From Alcaligenes faecalis (GTDB lineage: Bacteria; Pseudomonadota; Gammaproteobacteria; Burkholderiales; Burkholderiaceae_B), in assembly GCF_009497775.1 (NCBI RefSeq), contig NZ_CP031012.1, positions 992,001 through 1,056,000 of the forward strand: a stretch of 64,000 bases of DNA. Direction: 5' to 3'. Each line of letters starts with the position of its first letter. Position 1 is the first letter of the stretch. A program made the position numbers and the translations under genes. The notes beneath the pieces are model-generated. The model did no database searches. It saw only the letters and a list, made by a program, of their open reading frames with translations, and was not told where the DNA came from. Shown in pieces: positions 55,888 through 64,000 of the stretch.

Positions 55888-56786
55888 GACAGCGCCTCCT
55901 GGCTGCGTAATGCTTTGACGGCTGCAGCGTCCATCTGCCCGACTTGATCGCTTTGTTCCAGTCCCAGCGCTTGCCACAAGGTCTGGGCCTGATTCTCGGT
56001 GTGATCCCATTGCTCCACAGGTAGCAGGGCCGCGCGTTGTGCCAGCAACTGATGTTCCTGTTCCAGCTCTTCCAGGGTGACCGGGCCACGGGCCGGGTTT
56101 TTCAAACCTTGTACGGCTGCGGTGCGGAAAGCGGCCACGGTGTCAGGCACGAGGTCATCGCAATCGGCGGTCAGCCAGCGGTGTTTCCCGCCACTGGTTT
56201 GCCAGACCAAAGCACGATCCTTGGAGTCGTATTCTTCGACCCCGTGGGAGGCTTCAATCACTTCCGGGCCGGACATGGCCAGACGGCCTACGTCACTCAT
56301 GATCAGGTGGTTGGTGCAGCGGGCCACAATGCCCATGCCACCAAAGCAACCGTTTTGCCCGCCGACCAAAGCAATTACCGGCACTCCGGCATTGCGCGTA
56401 TCCAGCAAGGCACGCATCACTTCGGAGACGGCAATCAAACCGGCATTGGCTTCGTGCAAGCGCACACCACCGGACTCCAGCAGCAGCACCACGCCAGCAG
56501 GGCGTTCGATCATGGCGCGGCGCAGCAGTCCCACCAGCTTGGCACCGTGGACTTCACCCACACCACCACCCATGAATTCGCCTTCTTGCGCGGCCACATA
56601 AACCGTTTGCCCTTCCAGCAAGGCATGGCCGATGGCCACACCATCATCAAAGGAAGAGGGCACACCCAGTTGGGCCAAGTGAGGGCTGCTCAAGCGCTGG
56701 GCAGGGGGCAGCCATTCGTGAAAGCTGTTGGCGTCAAACAGAGCCTGGACGCGCTGGCGGGCAGAACATTCCAGATAACTGCTCAT
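55884..56786 (-). CDS. mdcD: Malonate decarboxylase beta subunit
   Basis: The protein has 300 residues from ATG 56786 (MSSYLECSARQRVQAL). It is a carboxyltransferase fold with VAAQEGEFMGGGVGEVHGAKLVGLL and GGQNGCFGGMGIVARCTNHLIMS. It is the catalytic partner of MdcE in decarboxylating malonyl-S-ACP to acetyl-S-ACP. It overlaps mdcC by 4 bases at its start and mdcE by 4 bases at its end. Confidence 0.94.
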   Translation of the reverse strand: MSSYLECSARQRVQALFDANSFHEWLPPAQRLSSPHLAQLGVPSSFDDGVAIGHALLEGQTVYVAAQEGEFMGGGVGEVHGAKLVGLLRRAMIERPAGVVLLLESGGVRLHEANAGLIAVSEVMRALLDTRNAGVPVIALVGGQNGCFGGMGIVARCTNHLIMSDVGRLAMSGPEVIEASHGVEEYDSKDRALVWQTSGGKHRWLTADCDDLVPDTVAAFRTAAVQGLKNPARGPVTLEELEQEHQLLAQRAALLPVEQWDHTENQAQTLWQALGLEQSDQVGQMDAAAVKALRSQEALS

Positions 56787-57133
56787 GACTGGGTTCCTTG
56801 TGCTTGGCTGCGTGCCAGTGCTTCGCTGGCGGCCTGGTCCAGACGCAGGCTGACGACGGCAGGGGTGGCCCCCATATCGTTGATGTCGAAGTGGATACCG
56901 GCCAGCGGATGGCGCTGGTGAAAGTCCCGCACCACTGCATCCCAGATCGTGGAGAAACCGCGCGCCGAGGTATGAATATGGATGGTGCATTCGGGGCTGT
57001 CCTTGGGCTCGGCCAGCACTTCCAGATTGCCCGAACCCACCACGCCAACCAGCACAGGCTGGAAGGTGCCAATAGGCTCTTGTCCCTTGAAACTGTAGGC
57101 CAGGGTTTCCAGGCCGTGAGGAATGTTTGTCAT
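56783..57133 (-). CDS. mdcC: Malonate decarboxylase acyl carrier protein (delta subunit)
   Basis: This is a 116-residue protein. The serine in VGVVGSGNLEVL (Ser34) is the expected site of the phosphoribosyl-dephospho-CoA arm. MdcC carries the acetyl/malonyl group between MdcA and MdcDE. It is unrelated to ordinary phosphopantetheine ACPs. It lies 34 bases after mdcA. Confidence 0.93.
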   Translation of the reverse strand: MTNIPHGLETLAYSFKGQEPIGTFQPVLVGVVGSGNLEVLAEPKDSPECTIHIHTSARGFSTIWDAVVRDFHQRHPLAGIHFDINDMGATPAVVSLRLDQAASEALARSQAQGTQS

Positions 57134-57167
57134 CGTGATCTCCTAATGCAAATAGCGTGGCGGGCTC

Positions 57168-58850
57168 TTACCAGTTACGGAAGCGTGCCGGGGGTTGATA
57201 CAGCCCGCCGGAGGCTTGAACCAGATCCCGCATGCTGCGTGCGGCCAATAGATTGCGTGTGGCCTGACGTGGGTCTATGCCCAGATCCTGAGGGCGACGG
57301 ATGATGCCGCGATCGCGCAGGTTCTCCACCATGCGCGCATCTCGGCCCAGACCTACTTGTGTGTAGCCCGCAACGCCGCGTATGGCTTGCTCGCGTTCTT
57401 CGTCGGTACGGCACAGCAAGAGATTGGCGATGCCTTCTTCAGTCAGGATGTGGGTGACATCGTCGCCGTACACCATGATGGGAGGCAGATCCATGCCGGT
57501 CTGCTCTTGCAGGGTCCAGGCATCCAGAGTGTCCACAAAAGCGGGGGTCATGTGTTCGCGGAAGGTTTCCACGATTTGCACCACCAGCTTCTGACCACGC
57601 GGTGTACCGGCTGCGCCCTGACGACCTTGGCGGGCTTGTTGACCGGCCTTCAACCAGGCCGGGCTGGCGTGGCGACGACCGCGTGCATCCGCGCCCATAT
57701 TGGGGGCGCCACCAAAACCGGCAATGCGGCCCAGCGTGGCGGTGGAGCTATTGCCATGCAGGTCGATCTGCAAGGTGGAGCCAATGAACAGATCGCAGGC
57801 ATAGTGGCCTGCTGCCTGACAAAAAGCGCGGTTGCTGCGCATGCTGCCATCCGGGCCGGTGAAGAACACATCGGAACGGGCACGCAGATAGTTTTCCATG
57901 CCCAGCTCGGAGCCGAAGGAGTGCACCGATTGCACCCAACCGGCTTCAATGGCCGGGATCAGGGCGGGGTGAGGGTTCAGGGCCCAGTGCTGGCAAATCT
58001 TGCCTTTCAGGCCCAGTGACTCCCCGTAAGTGGGCAGCAGCAATTCAATGGCGGCGGTATCAAAACCGATACCGTGATTCAGGCGTTGCACGCCGTATTC
58101 TGCGTAGATGCCTTTGATGGCCATCATGGCCATCAAGACCTGGATTTCGCTGATCTGGGCAGGGTCGCGGGTAAACAGCGGTTCAATAAAGTGGGGGCGT
58201 GGAGCAGGCACCACGAAGTTCACCCAGTCGGCGGGAATGTCCACGCGTGGCAGGCGGGTGGTCTTGCTATCGACCAGCTCGTTGACCTGGGCGATGACAA
58301 TGCCGCCGGAAAATGCGGTGGCTTCCACAATGGCCGGGGTGTCCTCAGTATTGGGGCCGGTGTACAGATTGCCGTGCTCATCGGCGGCCTGGGCCGCGAT
58401 GAGCGCGACATTCGGGGTCAAGTCTACAAAGTAACGGGCAAACAACTCCAGATAGGTATGAATGGCACCGATGTTCAGCCGTCCTGCCGAGGCCAGCCTG
58501 GCCAGGCGCGCACCTTGCGGGCCGGAAAAGCTGAAGTCCAGGCGATTGGCGATGCCTTTTTCAAACACATCCAGATGCTGGGGCAAAGCCAGCACGGATT
58601 GCACCATGTGCAGGTCATGAATCTGCGCTGGGTCGACTCCTACCAGGGCGTCGGCCAGAAAGTCGGCCTGCTTCTGGTTATTGCCTTCCAGACATACTCG
58701 ATCTCCTACTTGTAATATGGCTTCCAGCAAGGCGCTGGCTTTATCCGTGCTGCATATTTTGCCTTGCAAAGAGTCTCCCAGTGCGCGGCTGGCACGTTGC
58801 AGTCTTTGCTGGCGGGCTTGATTCTTAAGATTCCAGTTGCTGTCCGTCAT
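57168..58850 (-). CDS. mdcA: Malonate decarboxylase alpha subunit (acetyl-S-ACP:malonate ACP transferase)
   Basis: The protein has 560 residues, normal length. It is a CoA-transferase-like protein with GDRVCLEGNNQKQADFLADAL near residue 47, and NHGIGFDTAAIELLLPTYGES and HGNSSTATLGRIAGFGGAPNMG further on. It exchanges acetate for malonate on the MdcC thioester. It is the first mdc gene, 57 bases downstream of an amidase gene on the same strand. Confidence 0.96.
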   Translation of the reverse strand: MTDSNWNLKNQARQQRLQRASRALGDSLQGKICSTDKASALLEAILQVGDRVCLEGNNQKQADFLADALVGVDPAQIHDLHMVQSVLALPQHLDVFEKGIANRLDFSFSGPQGARLARLASAGRLNIGAIHTYLELFARYFVDLTPNVALIAAQAADEHGNLYTGPNTEDTPAIVEATAFSGGIVIAQVNELVDSKTTRLPRVDIPADWVNFVVPAPRPHFIEPLFTRDPAQISEIQVLMAMMAIKGIYAEYGVQRLNHGIGFDTAAIELLLPTYGESLGLKGKICQHWALNPHPALIPAIEAGWVQSVHSFGSELGMENYLRARSDVFFTGPDGSMRSNRAFCQAAGHYACDLFIGSTLQIDLHGNSSTATLGRIAGFGGAPNMGADARGRRHASPAWLKAGQQARQGRQGAAGTPRGQKLVVQIVETFREHMTPAFVDTLDAWTLQEQTGMDLPPIMVYGDDVTHILTEEGIANLLLCRTDEEREQAIRGVAGYTQVGLGRDARMVENLRDRGIIRRPQDLGIDPRQATRNLLAARSMRDLVQASGGLYQPPARFRNW

Positions 58851-58907
58851 TGGGTTTCCCTGTGATACCTCTGTCGATGTGATCCGTTAAATAAGCTGCC
58901 TGACCCT

Positions 58908-60188
58908 TCAGGATCGGAGTTCAGGCAGCGCGATAGTTAATGTGCCCAGGCGATGGGCAATGCGGGTGGCCGCTTCCAGCAGCAGGTCGTCCTGGCCGGG
59001 GCGGGCGGCCACTTGCAGTCCCAAAGGAAGCCCGTGCTTGCCAAAGCCGATGGGCAAGTTGATGCATGGAGTGCCCAGCGCCGTCCAGGCACGACACAGC
59101 ACCGGATCGCCCGTGGTGTCGCGTGTGGGGGCCTCGCCCAAGGCGGCTGCGCTCAGGATCAGGTCCGCGTCCCCGAAGATCAGCTCGGGATGGCGCTTGA
59201 CCTGATTGATCAGACCTTGGGCCTGGATCAGTTCGGCTGGTTGTGTCTGCGCGCACTTGTCCAGATAGGTCTGCAAGGCAGGCGAGAGCAGTTCCAGGTG
59301 CTGCTGGCGTTCATGGCTTAAATGGGCCAGCACTTCAGCCCCCATGACGGCTTGCTGCGCGTGGGTCAGTTCGCCAAACAAGTTGTCCTTGTCGCTAAGC
59401 TGAACTTCAAACTGGCCGTCATCCGTTTTCAGGTGGCTGATGCTCGCTTCCAGCCGATCACGCAGATCCTCGGCAATATCCTCCCACCAGGGCGTGTGTA
59501 AAAAGCTCAGGCGCAAAGGAGCTTGCAGCAGGACTTGTGATACTTCCGGGGTGCTGCGCAGTGCATTGAAGACACGGCGCACATCCTCCAGACGCTGGCC
59601 CAAGATTCCCAGGGTGTCCAAAGAGGGGCTGATGGTTTTCAGCCCGCTGCTGGGCAAGGCACCAAAGCTGGGCTTGAAGCCATAAATTCCGCAGAAGGTG
59701 GCGGGGCGTACCACGGACCCCGCTGTCTGCGTGCCCAAGGCCACCGGAACCACATTGGCGGCTACGGCGGCGGCCGAGCCTGACGACGAGCCGCCCGGTG
59801 TGTGCTCCAGATTCCAGGGGTTGCGGGTCTTGGGCGGGCTGAACAAGGCAAATTCCGTGGTGACGGTTTTGCCAAAAGGCACGGCACCGGCCGCACGCAG
59901 GGCCTGCACAATGGCGGCGTCCTGCGTGGGGCGGTTATCGCGATAAATAGGCGAGCCATAGGTGGCCGGAGCGTCCGCCGTATTGATCAAATCCTTGATG
60001 CCGATGACCAGCCCCTTCAAGGGGCCGGTGTTGTTCTCCTGTTCCTGGGCAACACGCCGTACTTGCTCCTTGTCCAGATGGGCAAAGGCCTGAATCAGAT
60101 CCTCGGTTTGCTCGTAGCGGGCAATCGCCGCTTCTGCCGCCTCCTGGCTGGATGTCGTGTTTCGGGTAGCGAAATCATTCACAGACAT
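58908..60188 (-). CDS. Amidase (amidase signature family) linked to the mdc operon
   Basis: This 426-residue amidase signature enzyme has the catalytic Lys in LVIGIKDLINTADAP and the Ser-cisSer pair in TPGGSSSGSAAAVAANVVPVALGTQTAGSV. The length and compactness are like malonamidase E2, which hydrolyses malonamate to malonate and ammonia, and like the ureidomalonase of pyrimidine breakdown. Its place between a carboxylate-type transporter (9 bases upstream) and mdcA (57 bases downstream) suggests that its product is malonate. The substrate is inferred from context only. Confidence 0.88.
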   Translation of the reverse strand: MSVNDFATRNTTSSQEAAEAAIARYEQTEDLIQAFAHLDKEQVRRVAQEQENNTGPLKGLVIGIKDLINTADAPATYGSPIYRDNRPTQDAAIVQALRAAGAVPFGKTVTTEFALFSPPKTRNPWNLEHTPGGSSSGSAAAVAANVVPVALGTQTAGSVVRPATFCGIYGFKPSFGALPSSGLKTISPSLDTLGILGQRLEDVRRVFNALRSTPEVSQVLLQAPLRLSFLHTPWWEDIAEDLRDRLEASISHLKTDDGQFEVQLSDKDNLFGELTHAQQAVMGAEVLAHLSHERQQHLELLSPALQTYLDKCAQTQPAELIQAQGLINQVKRHPELIFGDADLILSAAALGEAPTRDTTGDPVLCRAWTALGTPCINLPIGFGKHGLPLGLQVAARPGQDDLLLEAATRIAHRLGTLTIALPELRS

Positions 60189-60197
60189 GACAAGTCC

Positions 60198-61607
60198 TTA
60201 GAGCGTGAAGGGTGCAATAAGAATAGCAATCGTCAAAATGACGGTGCCAATCAGAAAGGCCACGACGGTAAAGCCCATGACCTGTCGTACATTCAGGCGC
60301 GCAATGGCCAGCACGGGCAGCAGCCAGAAGGGCTGGATCATATTGGCCACCGCCTCACCAAAAGCCACGGCCATGGACATCAGGCCCAGATAGGCGGGGC
60401 TGTCCTGACCAATGGCCAGGGCCGATTGCACGGCGATGGGGCCTTGCACACCCCAGTGTCCGCCACCGGAAGGCACAAACAGCGAGATGATGATGGAGGC
60501 GATAAAGGTCAGGAAGGGCAGGGTGTATTCATTGGCCCCGGTGACCAGCGCGGAGGACAGGATCTCTTCCAGTGCGCGGCCGCCTTCCATGGGGATATAG
60601 GCCAGCAAGCCCATGATGCCGCCGTACAGTGGGTACTGCAGAATCAGCGGGCCTGCCGTTTTGGCGGACTCGACAAAGGACTTGATAAAGCGGATAGGGG
60701 TCCAGTGCAGCAGGGCACCGGTGACGGTGAACAGCATGATCATGGATGAGATGTTCAGCGCAAAACCGCTGCGCACGAAGTAGTACATACCCGCGGCAAA
60801 GAACAGCACATTCAGAATCCACAGGTTTTCCAGCTTTTCGGCCGGAGTGCTGGGCTTGGTTTTGGGCAGGTCTTTTTCAATGTCCGCAAAGACGGCCGGG
60901 TCGGGCGGCAGGGCGTAGTCAGGCTCCATGCGCCAGATCGTCAGGAACAGCAGGATGATCAGGGCCACGACTGGAATCCAGCTATAGGGCTGGAAAATCG
61001 TCAGACTGAACGGCACCGTCATGCTGGTCAGTTGATGGATGACGTTGATGGGGCTGTTGGGATCGGTATTGGCCAGGGCAATCGAGCTGGACAAACCTTG
61101 AGTCCAGAGCAGGTAACCCATATAGCCCGAGGCAATCAGATAGCCAAAGTGCACATTGGGCAGACGGCGGGCAACCTGGCGTGCAACCAGGGCACCGGCC
61201 ACCAGACCCAGGCCCCAGTTCAGCAGGCAAAAGATCGCGCCCACGGCAAAGCACAGCAGGGCACCTTCAACCTGTGTGCGGGCACGGGAAGCCAACCAGA
61301 TGATGGCGCGTTTCAGGGGTGGAGCTTCGGCCAGGGTGTAGCCCGTCACCAGAATCAGCACCATTTGCAGGGCAAAGGTGAAAATGCTTTTGGGTCCCCA
61401 CACCCCGCGATACCAGGCATCCACCATTCCTCCGGGGGTGGCGCCATCAACAAACAGGGCAATCAGTCCTACAACCAGCAAGCTCAGGATGACGGCGAAC
61501 AGATACGGGTCCGGCATCCACTTTTCTACGTAACGCACGCAGATGTTGGTAAAGCGGGTCAGCAAGTTTGGCCTGGGTTTGGCCGAGATGGTAGCAGTGG
61601 TGTTCAT
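60198..61607 (-). CDS. Short-chain fatty acid transporter family protein (AtoE type)
   Basis: This 469-residue inner membrane protein has about 11-12 helices and AtoE/TIGR00366-like features (FTNICVRYVEKWMPDPYLFAVILSLLV; SLFVPSGGGHWGVQGP; AVAFGEAVANMIQPFWLLP). AtoE imports short-chain fatty acids such as acetoacetate or butyrate. Here it heads the amidase-mdc genes and may carry malonate or a malonate amide, replacing the usual MdcF or MdcLM transporters, which are absent from this island. Confidence 0.9.
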   Translation of the reverse strand: MNTTATISAKPRPNLLTRFTNICVRYVEKWMPDPYLFAVILSLLVVGLIALFVDGATPGGMVDAWYRGVWGPKSIFTFALQMVLILVTGYTLAEAPPLKRAIIWLASRARTQVEGALLCFAVGAIFCLLNWGLGLVAGALVARQVARRLPNVHFGYLIASGYMGYLLWTQGLSSSIALANTDPNSPINVIHQLTSMTVPFSLTIFQPYSWIPVVALIILLFLTIWRMEPDYALPPDPAVFADIEKDLPKTKPSTPAEKLENLWILNVLFFAAGMYYFVRSGFALNISSMIMLFTVTGALLHWTPIRFIKSFVESAKTAGPLILQYPLYGGIMGLLAYIPMEGGRALEEILSSALVTGANEYTLPFLTFIASIIISLFVPSGGGHWGVQGPIAVQSALAIGQDSPAYLGLMSMAVAFGEAVANMIQPFWLLPVLAIARLNVRQVMGFTVVAFLIGTVILTIAILIAPFTL

Positions 61608-61819
61608 GATGAACTTATCCTTGTTTTTGTCTCCCCGACCTGGCTAGTGGGTCGGCTTATGGATTTGGATGCTGGATACACAGTCCCGCTAGCGCGTACT
61701 CCTCGGTAATGACTGTTGCCTGTATCTCGCCTTCCTTTTTTTTGGTGTGCCCCTTAGGGGGCTTATCGTTGTGCCCACAAGATAGCGACAGGCGAGTGCG
61801 TGGATCAATAAAGCAAATG

Positions 61820-61846
61820 TCGTTTTATTTACGCGCGGCGAAACGA
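61820..61846. promoter_or_regulatory. Candidate operator palindrome
   Basis: TCGTTT and AAACGA face each other across a 15-base spacer, about 210 bases upstream of the transporter start. It could bind the neighbouring IclR protein or MdcR. The arms are short, so chance is possible. Confidence 0.25.
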
Positions 61847-62013
61847 TGACGTGTTAACCCTAGGGAGAAAAGGGCGGGGGCGCGCGGCGACAAGCGGCTT
61901 TCGATATAAAACCGGCTGTTTTTTGAGAGAAGGGGATATTTAGCTAAAACGAACTGATTAGAGGATCAGTTTGAATGGGGCAGAGGGAATAAGGTTGGAA
62001 ATAAAAAAAGCAA

Positions 62014-62043
62014 TAAAAAAGCACACAGGGAGCGCTGTGTGCT
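62014..62043 (-). terminator. Terminator of the iclR-type gene
   Basis: The stem GCACACAG/CTGTGTGC (62021-62028 with 62035-62042) is followed by T6 on the minus strand, about 55 bases past the stop. Confidence 0.88.
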
Positions 62044-62096
62044 GATGAGGGTTTTAACGGTCCCGGCACCGTTCAGACGGAGAAACCCACCCGGAC

Positions 62097-62867
62097 CTAA
62101 AACTTGTCGGCTACTGAATCCAGTGCATCGCGCAGCAAACCGGCAATTTCCTTTTGACGGGGCGCTGGCATGCGTTCGGTAATGGCTGTGACACTCATGG
62201 CCAGAATGGGGCGGCCTTTGTGGTCGCACAGGGCGCAGCCCACACCCAAGGCACCGCGCACGGCGTAATTGCCTACAACCGAGTAGCCTCGAATGCGGGT
62301 GTTGGTGACCAGCTGGCGCATCTCGCGCTGGGTCATGCCGCCGTACTGGTCCAGCTGATTGGCGTTGCGCTCGATAATCTGCTCGATCGCTTCATCCCCA
62401 AGGGTAGCCAGATAGGCCATGCCACCGGAACCTACGCCCAAAGGCTGACGCTTGCCCACATAGGTCGCCAGAATCTGTACCGGGTAGGGGCCGATTTCGC
62501 GCCACAGGCTGATGGAGTCGTCGCCATCGCGGCCCACCAGAAAGACCGCATCGCCAGTAAGCTGGGCCAGCTCCTGCATGATGGGCTGCATGATGGTGAC
62601 ACGCGGGTCCAGTCCAAACAGGCCCTGATCTTGGCGCGTGGCGCTGTAGCGACGGCTATGGCTGCTGTTCTGCACCAGGCCGTGATCGATCAGGGCGGCC
62701 AGCAGCCGGTAGATGGTGGGGCGCTGTAGTTGCGTGGCACGCGACAGGTCAGTGACGCTCAGCCCTTTGCCTTGATGATTCTGCAAAGTCTTGAGCACCA
62801 GCAGGCCGCGTTGCAAGGTACGCGGCCCGGCCTGATCCTGCGGTTCTACGGTCTCGGGAGTGTTCAT
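62097..62867 (-). CDS. IclR family transcriptional regulator
   Basis: This 256-residue protein has an N-terminal winged helix (LKTLQNHQGKGLSVTDLSRATQLQRPTIYRLLAALIDHGL) followed by a GAF-like effector domain. It lies directly upstream of the transporter-amidase-mdc genes but has its own terminator. It is a candidate repressor or activator of that island; the effector is unknown. Confidence 0.92.
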   Translation of the reverse strand: MNTPETVEPQDQAGPRTLQRGLLVLKTLQNHQGKGLSVTDLSRATQLQRPTIYRLLAALIDHGLVQNSSHSRRYSATRQDQGLFGLDPRVTIMQPIMQELAQLTGDAVFLVGRDGDDSISLWREIGPYPVQILATYVGKRQPLGVGSGGMAYLATLGDEAIEQIIERNANQLDQYGGMTQREMRQLVTNTRIRGYSVVGNYAVRGALGVGCALCDHKGRPILAMSVTAITERMPAPRQKEIAGLLRDALDSVADKF

Positions 62868-62963
62868 GCTTGAAAACAGCTATTGCTTACCGAAAAAGTA
62901 ACTCAGTAAGAATATACGCCAGCCAAGAAAGTGTCCACTGTGCGATCGCTCATAAAAGACGAT

Positions 62964-62983
62964 GCCCGCTGGGTGCAGCGGGC
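62964..62983 (-). terminator. Probable terminator hairpin of trmJ
   Basis: GCCCGCT/AGCGGGC is a 7-bp stem about 30 bases past the trmJ stop, followed on the minus strand by ATCGTCTTTTATG, a weak T-rich tail. Confidence 0.5.
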
Positions 62984-63012
62984 AAGCGGGGCAGAGCGTT
63001 TGAATGCGGGTT

Positions 63013-63861
63013 TTAGCGATGTTCCGGGCCAGCCGATTCGTCTTTACGCTGTTCGGGGATGGGGTGGCCCGCTGTTTTGGCGGTCTTGATCATGGCGGTA
63101 CACAGGCCGCGCAACATATCCACTTCATCCAGACTAAGCTGGGCACGCCCGAACAGGTGCTGCATGCGGGGCACCAGTTTCTTGGGATGCTTGGGGTCCA
63201 GGAATTTGACGCTTTCAATGGCCTGTTCCCAGTGTTGCAGCAAGGCTTGCACCTTGGCCTGGGGAGCCAGCTCCTTGCCAGGGTCTGCCTTGCCATCGGT
63301 ATTGGGCAACAGGTTGGCACCGCTTTCAGCCAGCAGGGCGTAGCGCAATTCCCAGGCGGCCAGTTGCAAAGCCTGGGCGACATTCAGGGAGCTGTATTCA
63401 GGATTGGCCGGAATATGGCACACATACTGGCACTGGCTGATGTGATCATTGGTCAGGCCCACGCGCTCGGTACCCAGCACAATGGCGACGGTTCCGGCGT
63501 GCTGGCGCAGATGTTCACGGCTCAGTTCGGCTGTCTGGCGTATATCGGCGGCCGGTGGTCCCAGGTAGCGGGGGCGGGCCGTCAGGGCAAAAGCCAGGGT
63601 GACGGGTTCCAGCGCATGCGCCAGGGTGGGAACAATCGTTGCCTGCTCCAAAACGTCCACGGCACCGCTGGCCAGCGAGATTGCCTGAGGGTTTTGTGCA
63701 ACGTCCGGGTCTAGCGGGTCGACCAGACATAAGTCGCCAAAGCCCATGGTTTTGATCGCTCGCGCTGCTGCGCCCACGTTTCCAGGGTGGCTGGGTTGCA
63801 CCATAATGAAGCGAACCCGGTGAAAATTATCATCAAATGCCGATGCTTGCGTCTGAGTCAT
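63013..63861 (-). CDS. trmJ: tRNA (cytidine(32)/uridine(32)-2'-O)-methyltransferase
   Basis: This 282-residue SPOUT methyltransferase begins its domain with RFIMVQPSHPGNVGAAARAIKTMGFGDLCLVDP and has the knot motif IVLGTERVGLTNDHISQC and the late IPANPEYSSLNVAQALQ. The C-terminal extension is typical of TrmJ. It 2'-O-methylates position 32 of several tRNAs. It is divergent from suhB, an arrangement common in Proteobacteria. Confidence 0.94.
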   Translation of the reverse strand: MTQTQASAFDDNFHRVRFIMVQPSHPGNVGAAARAIKTMGFGDLCLVDPLDPDVAQNPQAISLASGAVDVLEQATIVPTLAHALEPVTLAFALTARPRYLGPPAADIRQTAELSREHLRQHAGTVAIVLGTERVGLTNDHISQCQYVCHIPANPEYSSLNVAQALQLAAWELRYALLAESGANLLPNTDGKADPGKELAPQAKVQALLQHWEQAIESVKFLDPKHPKKLVPRMQHLFGRAQLSLDEVDMLRGLCTAMIKTAKTAGHPIPEQRKDESAGPEHR

Positions 63862-63969
63862 TTAAAATAGCTACTTTGAAGCTACGCTTCCTGTGTCTGC
63901 TCACGCGATTTTGCCCTGCAACAGGGCACGCCAGGCAGGCTCAATTATTGTTAAAAAAACGGAATTTCC

Positions 63970-64000
63970 ATGCACCCGATGCTCAATACCGCCATCAAGG
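63970..64000 (+). CDS. suhB: Inositol-1-monophosphatase, first 10 codons (cut by window end)
   Basis: Only MHPMLNTAIK is visible. It matches the start of SuhB proteins, and its position opposite trmJ supports the call. SuhB is an inositol monophosphatase fold protein that also takes part in rRNA antitermination. Confidence 0.75.
   Translation, partial: MHPMLNTAIK

Larger units (their letters stand above)
61608..62096. other. Intergenic region upstream of the transporter-amidase-mdc genes
   Basis: About 490 bases have no gene. The region contains an interrupted palindrome TCGTTT-N15-AAACGA (61820-61846), a possible regulator-binding site, and the IclR-gene terminator near its right end. The promoter of the malonate island is expected here. 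Confidence 0.5.

Overview
The window reads as chromosomal DNA of a betaproteobacterium of the Alcaligenaceae, most like Alcaligenes. The grounds are the dapA-bamC pair, an orphan Bug-family binding protein, a DUF485-ActP acetate uptake pair, a trmJ/suhB divergent pair, gamma-type metabolic islands and moderately GC-rich codon use. This placement is inferred from gene content, not from a database search. Coding density is high and many neighbours share ATGA stop/start overlaps, so several operons can be read directly.

Layout. 1-5 kb: the end of a flavin amine oxidase gene coupled to a cytochrome c gene, a small membrane protein, a MarR-GNAT fusion with a palindromic operator, tRNA-Pro and an LTA-synthase-like sulfatase. 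5-11 kb: a giant fused indolepyruvate ferredoxin oxidoreductase with a divergent LysR regulator, then outer-membrane phospholipase A. 11-17 kb: tRNA-Arg, DUF485-actP, an eight-copy 12-bp tandem repeat, paaX, a small protein plus cardiolipin synthase, tRNA-His. 17-22 kb: YrdC/YciO protein, M50 protease, dapA-bamC, then a Fur-boxed mini-operon of a sigma-region-4-only protein and a truncated FecR-like protein. 22-26 kb: a biotin operon headed by a cytochrome P450 (P450-bioF-bioA-bioD). 26.7-27.2 kb: a decaying type I-F CRISPR array with no cas genes. 27-33 kb: benE, a 23-unit hexanucleotide repeat, a JmjC ribosomal oxygenase and mutS.

33-42 kb is an iron/siderophore island: a Fur box, a YncE-type beta-propeller protein, a TonB-dependent receptor, then a MacA-MacB-outer membrane factor tripartite exporter resembling the PvdRT-OpmQ type. 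42-49 kb: nagB, an ABC exporter, and a run LLM oxidoreductase-LysR-Bug-gamma-glutamyltransferase. 49-51.5 kb: a methyltransferase, a 500-bp AT-rich intergenic stretch with DnaA-box-like repeats, and an MscS channel.

51.6-62.9 kb is a malonate catabolism island: mdcR, mdcACDEGBH, and upstream on the same strand an amidase, an AtoE-type short-chain fatty acid transporter and an IclR regulator. No usual malonate transporter (mdcF or mdcLM) is present. The layout suggests that an amide of malonate is imported, hydrolysed and decarboxylated to acetate. The window closes with trmJ and the first codons of suhB.
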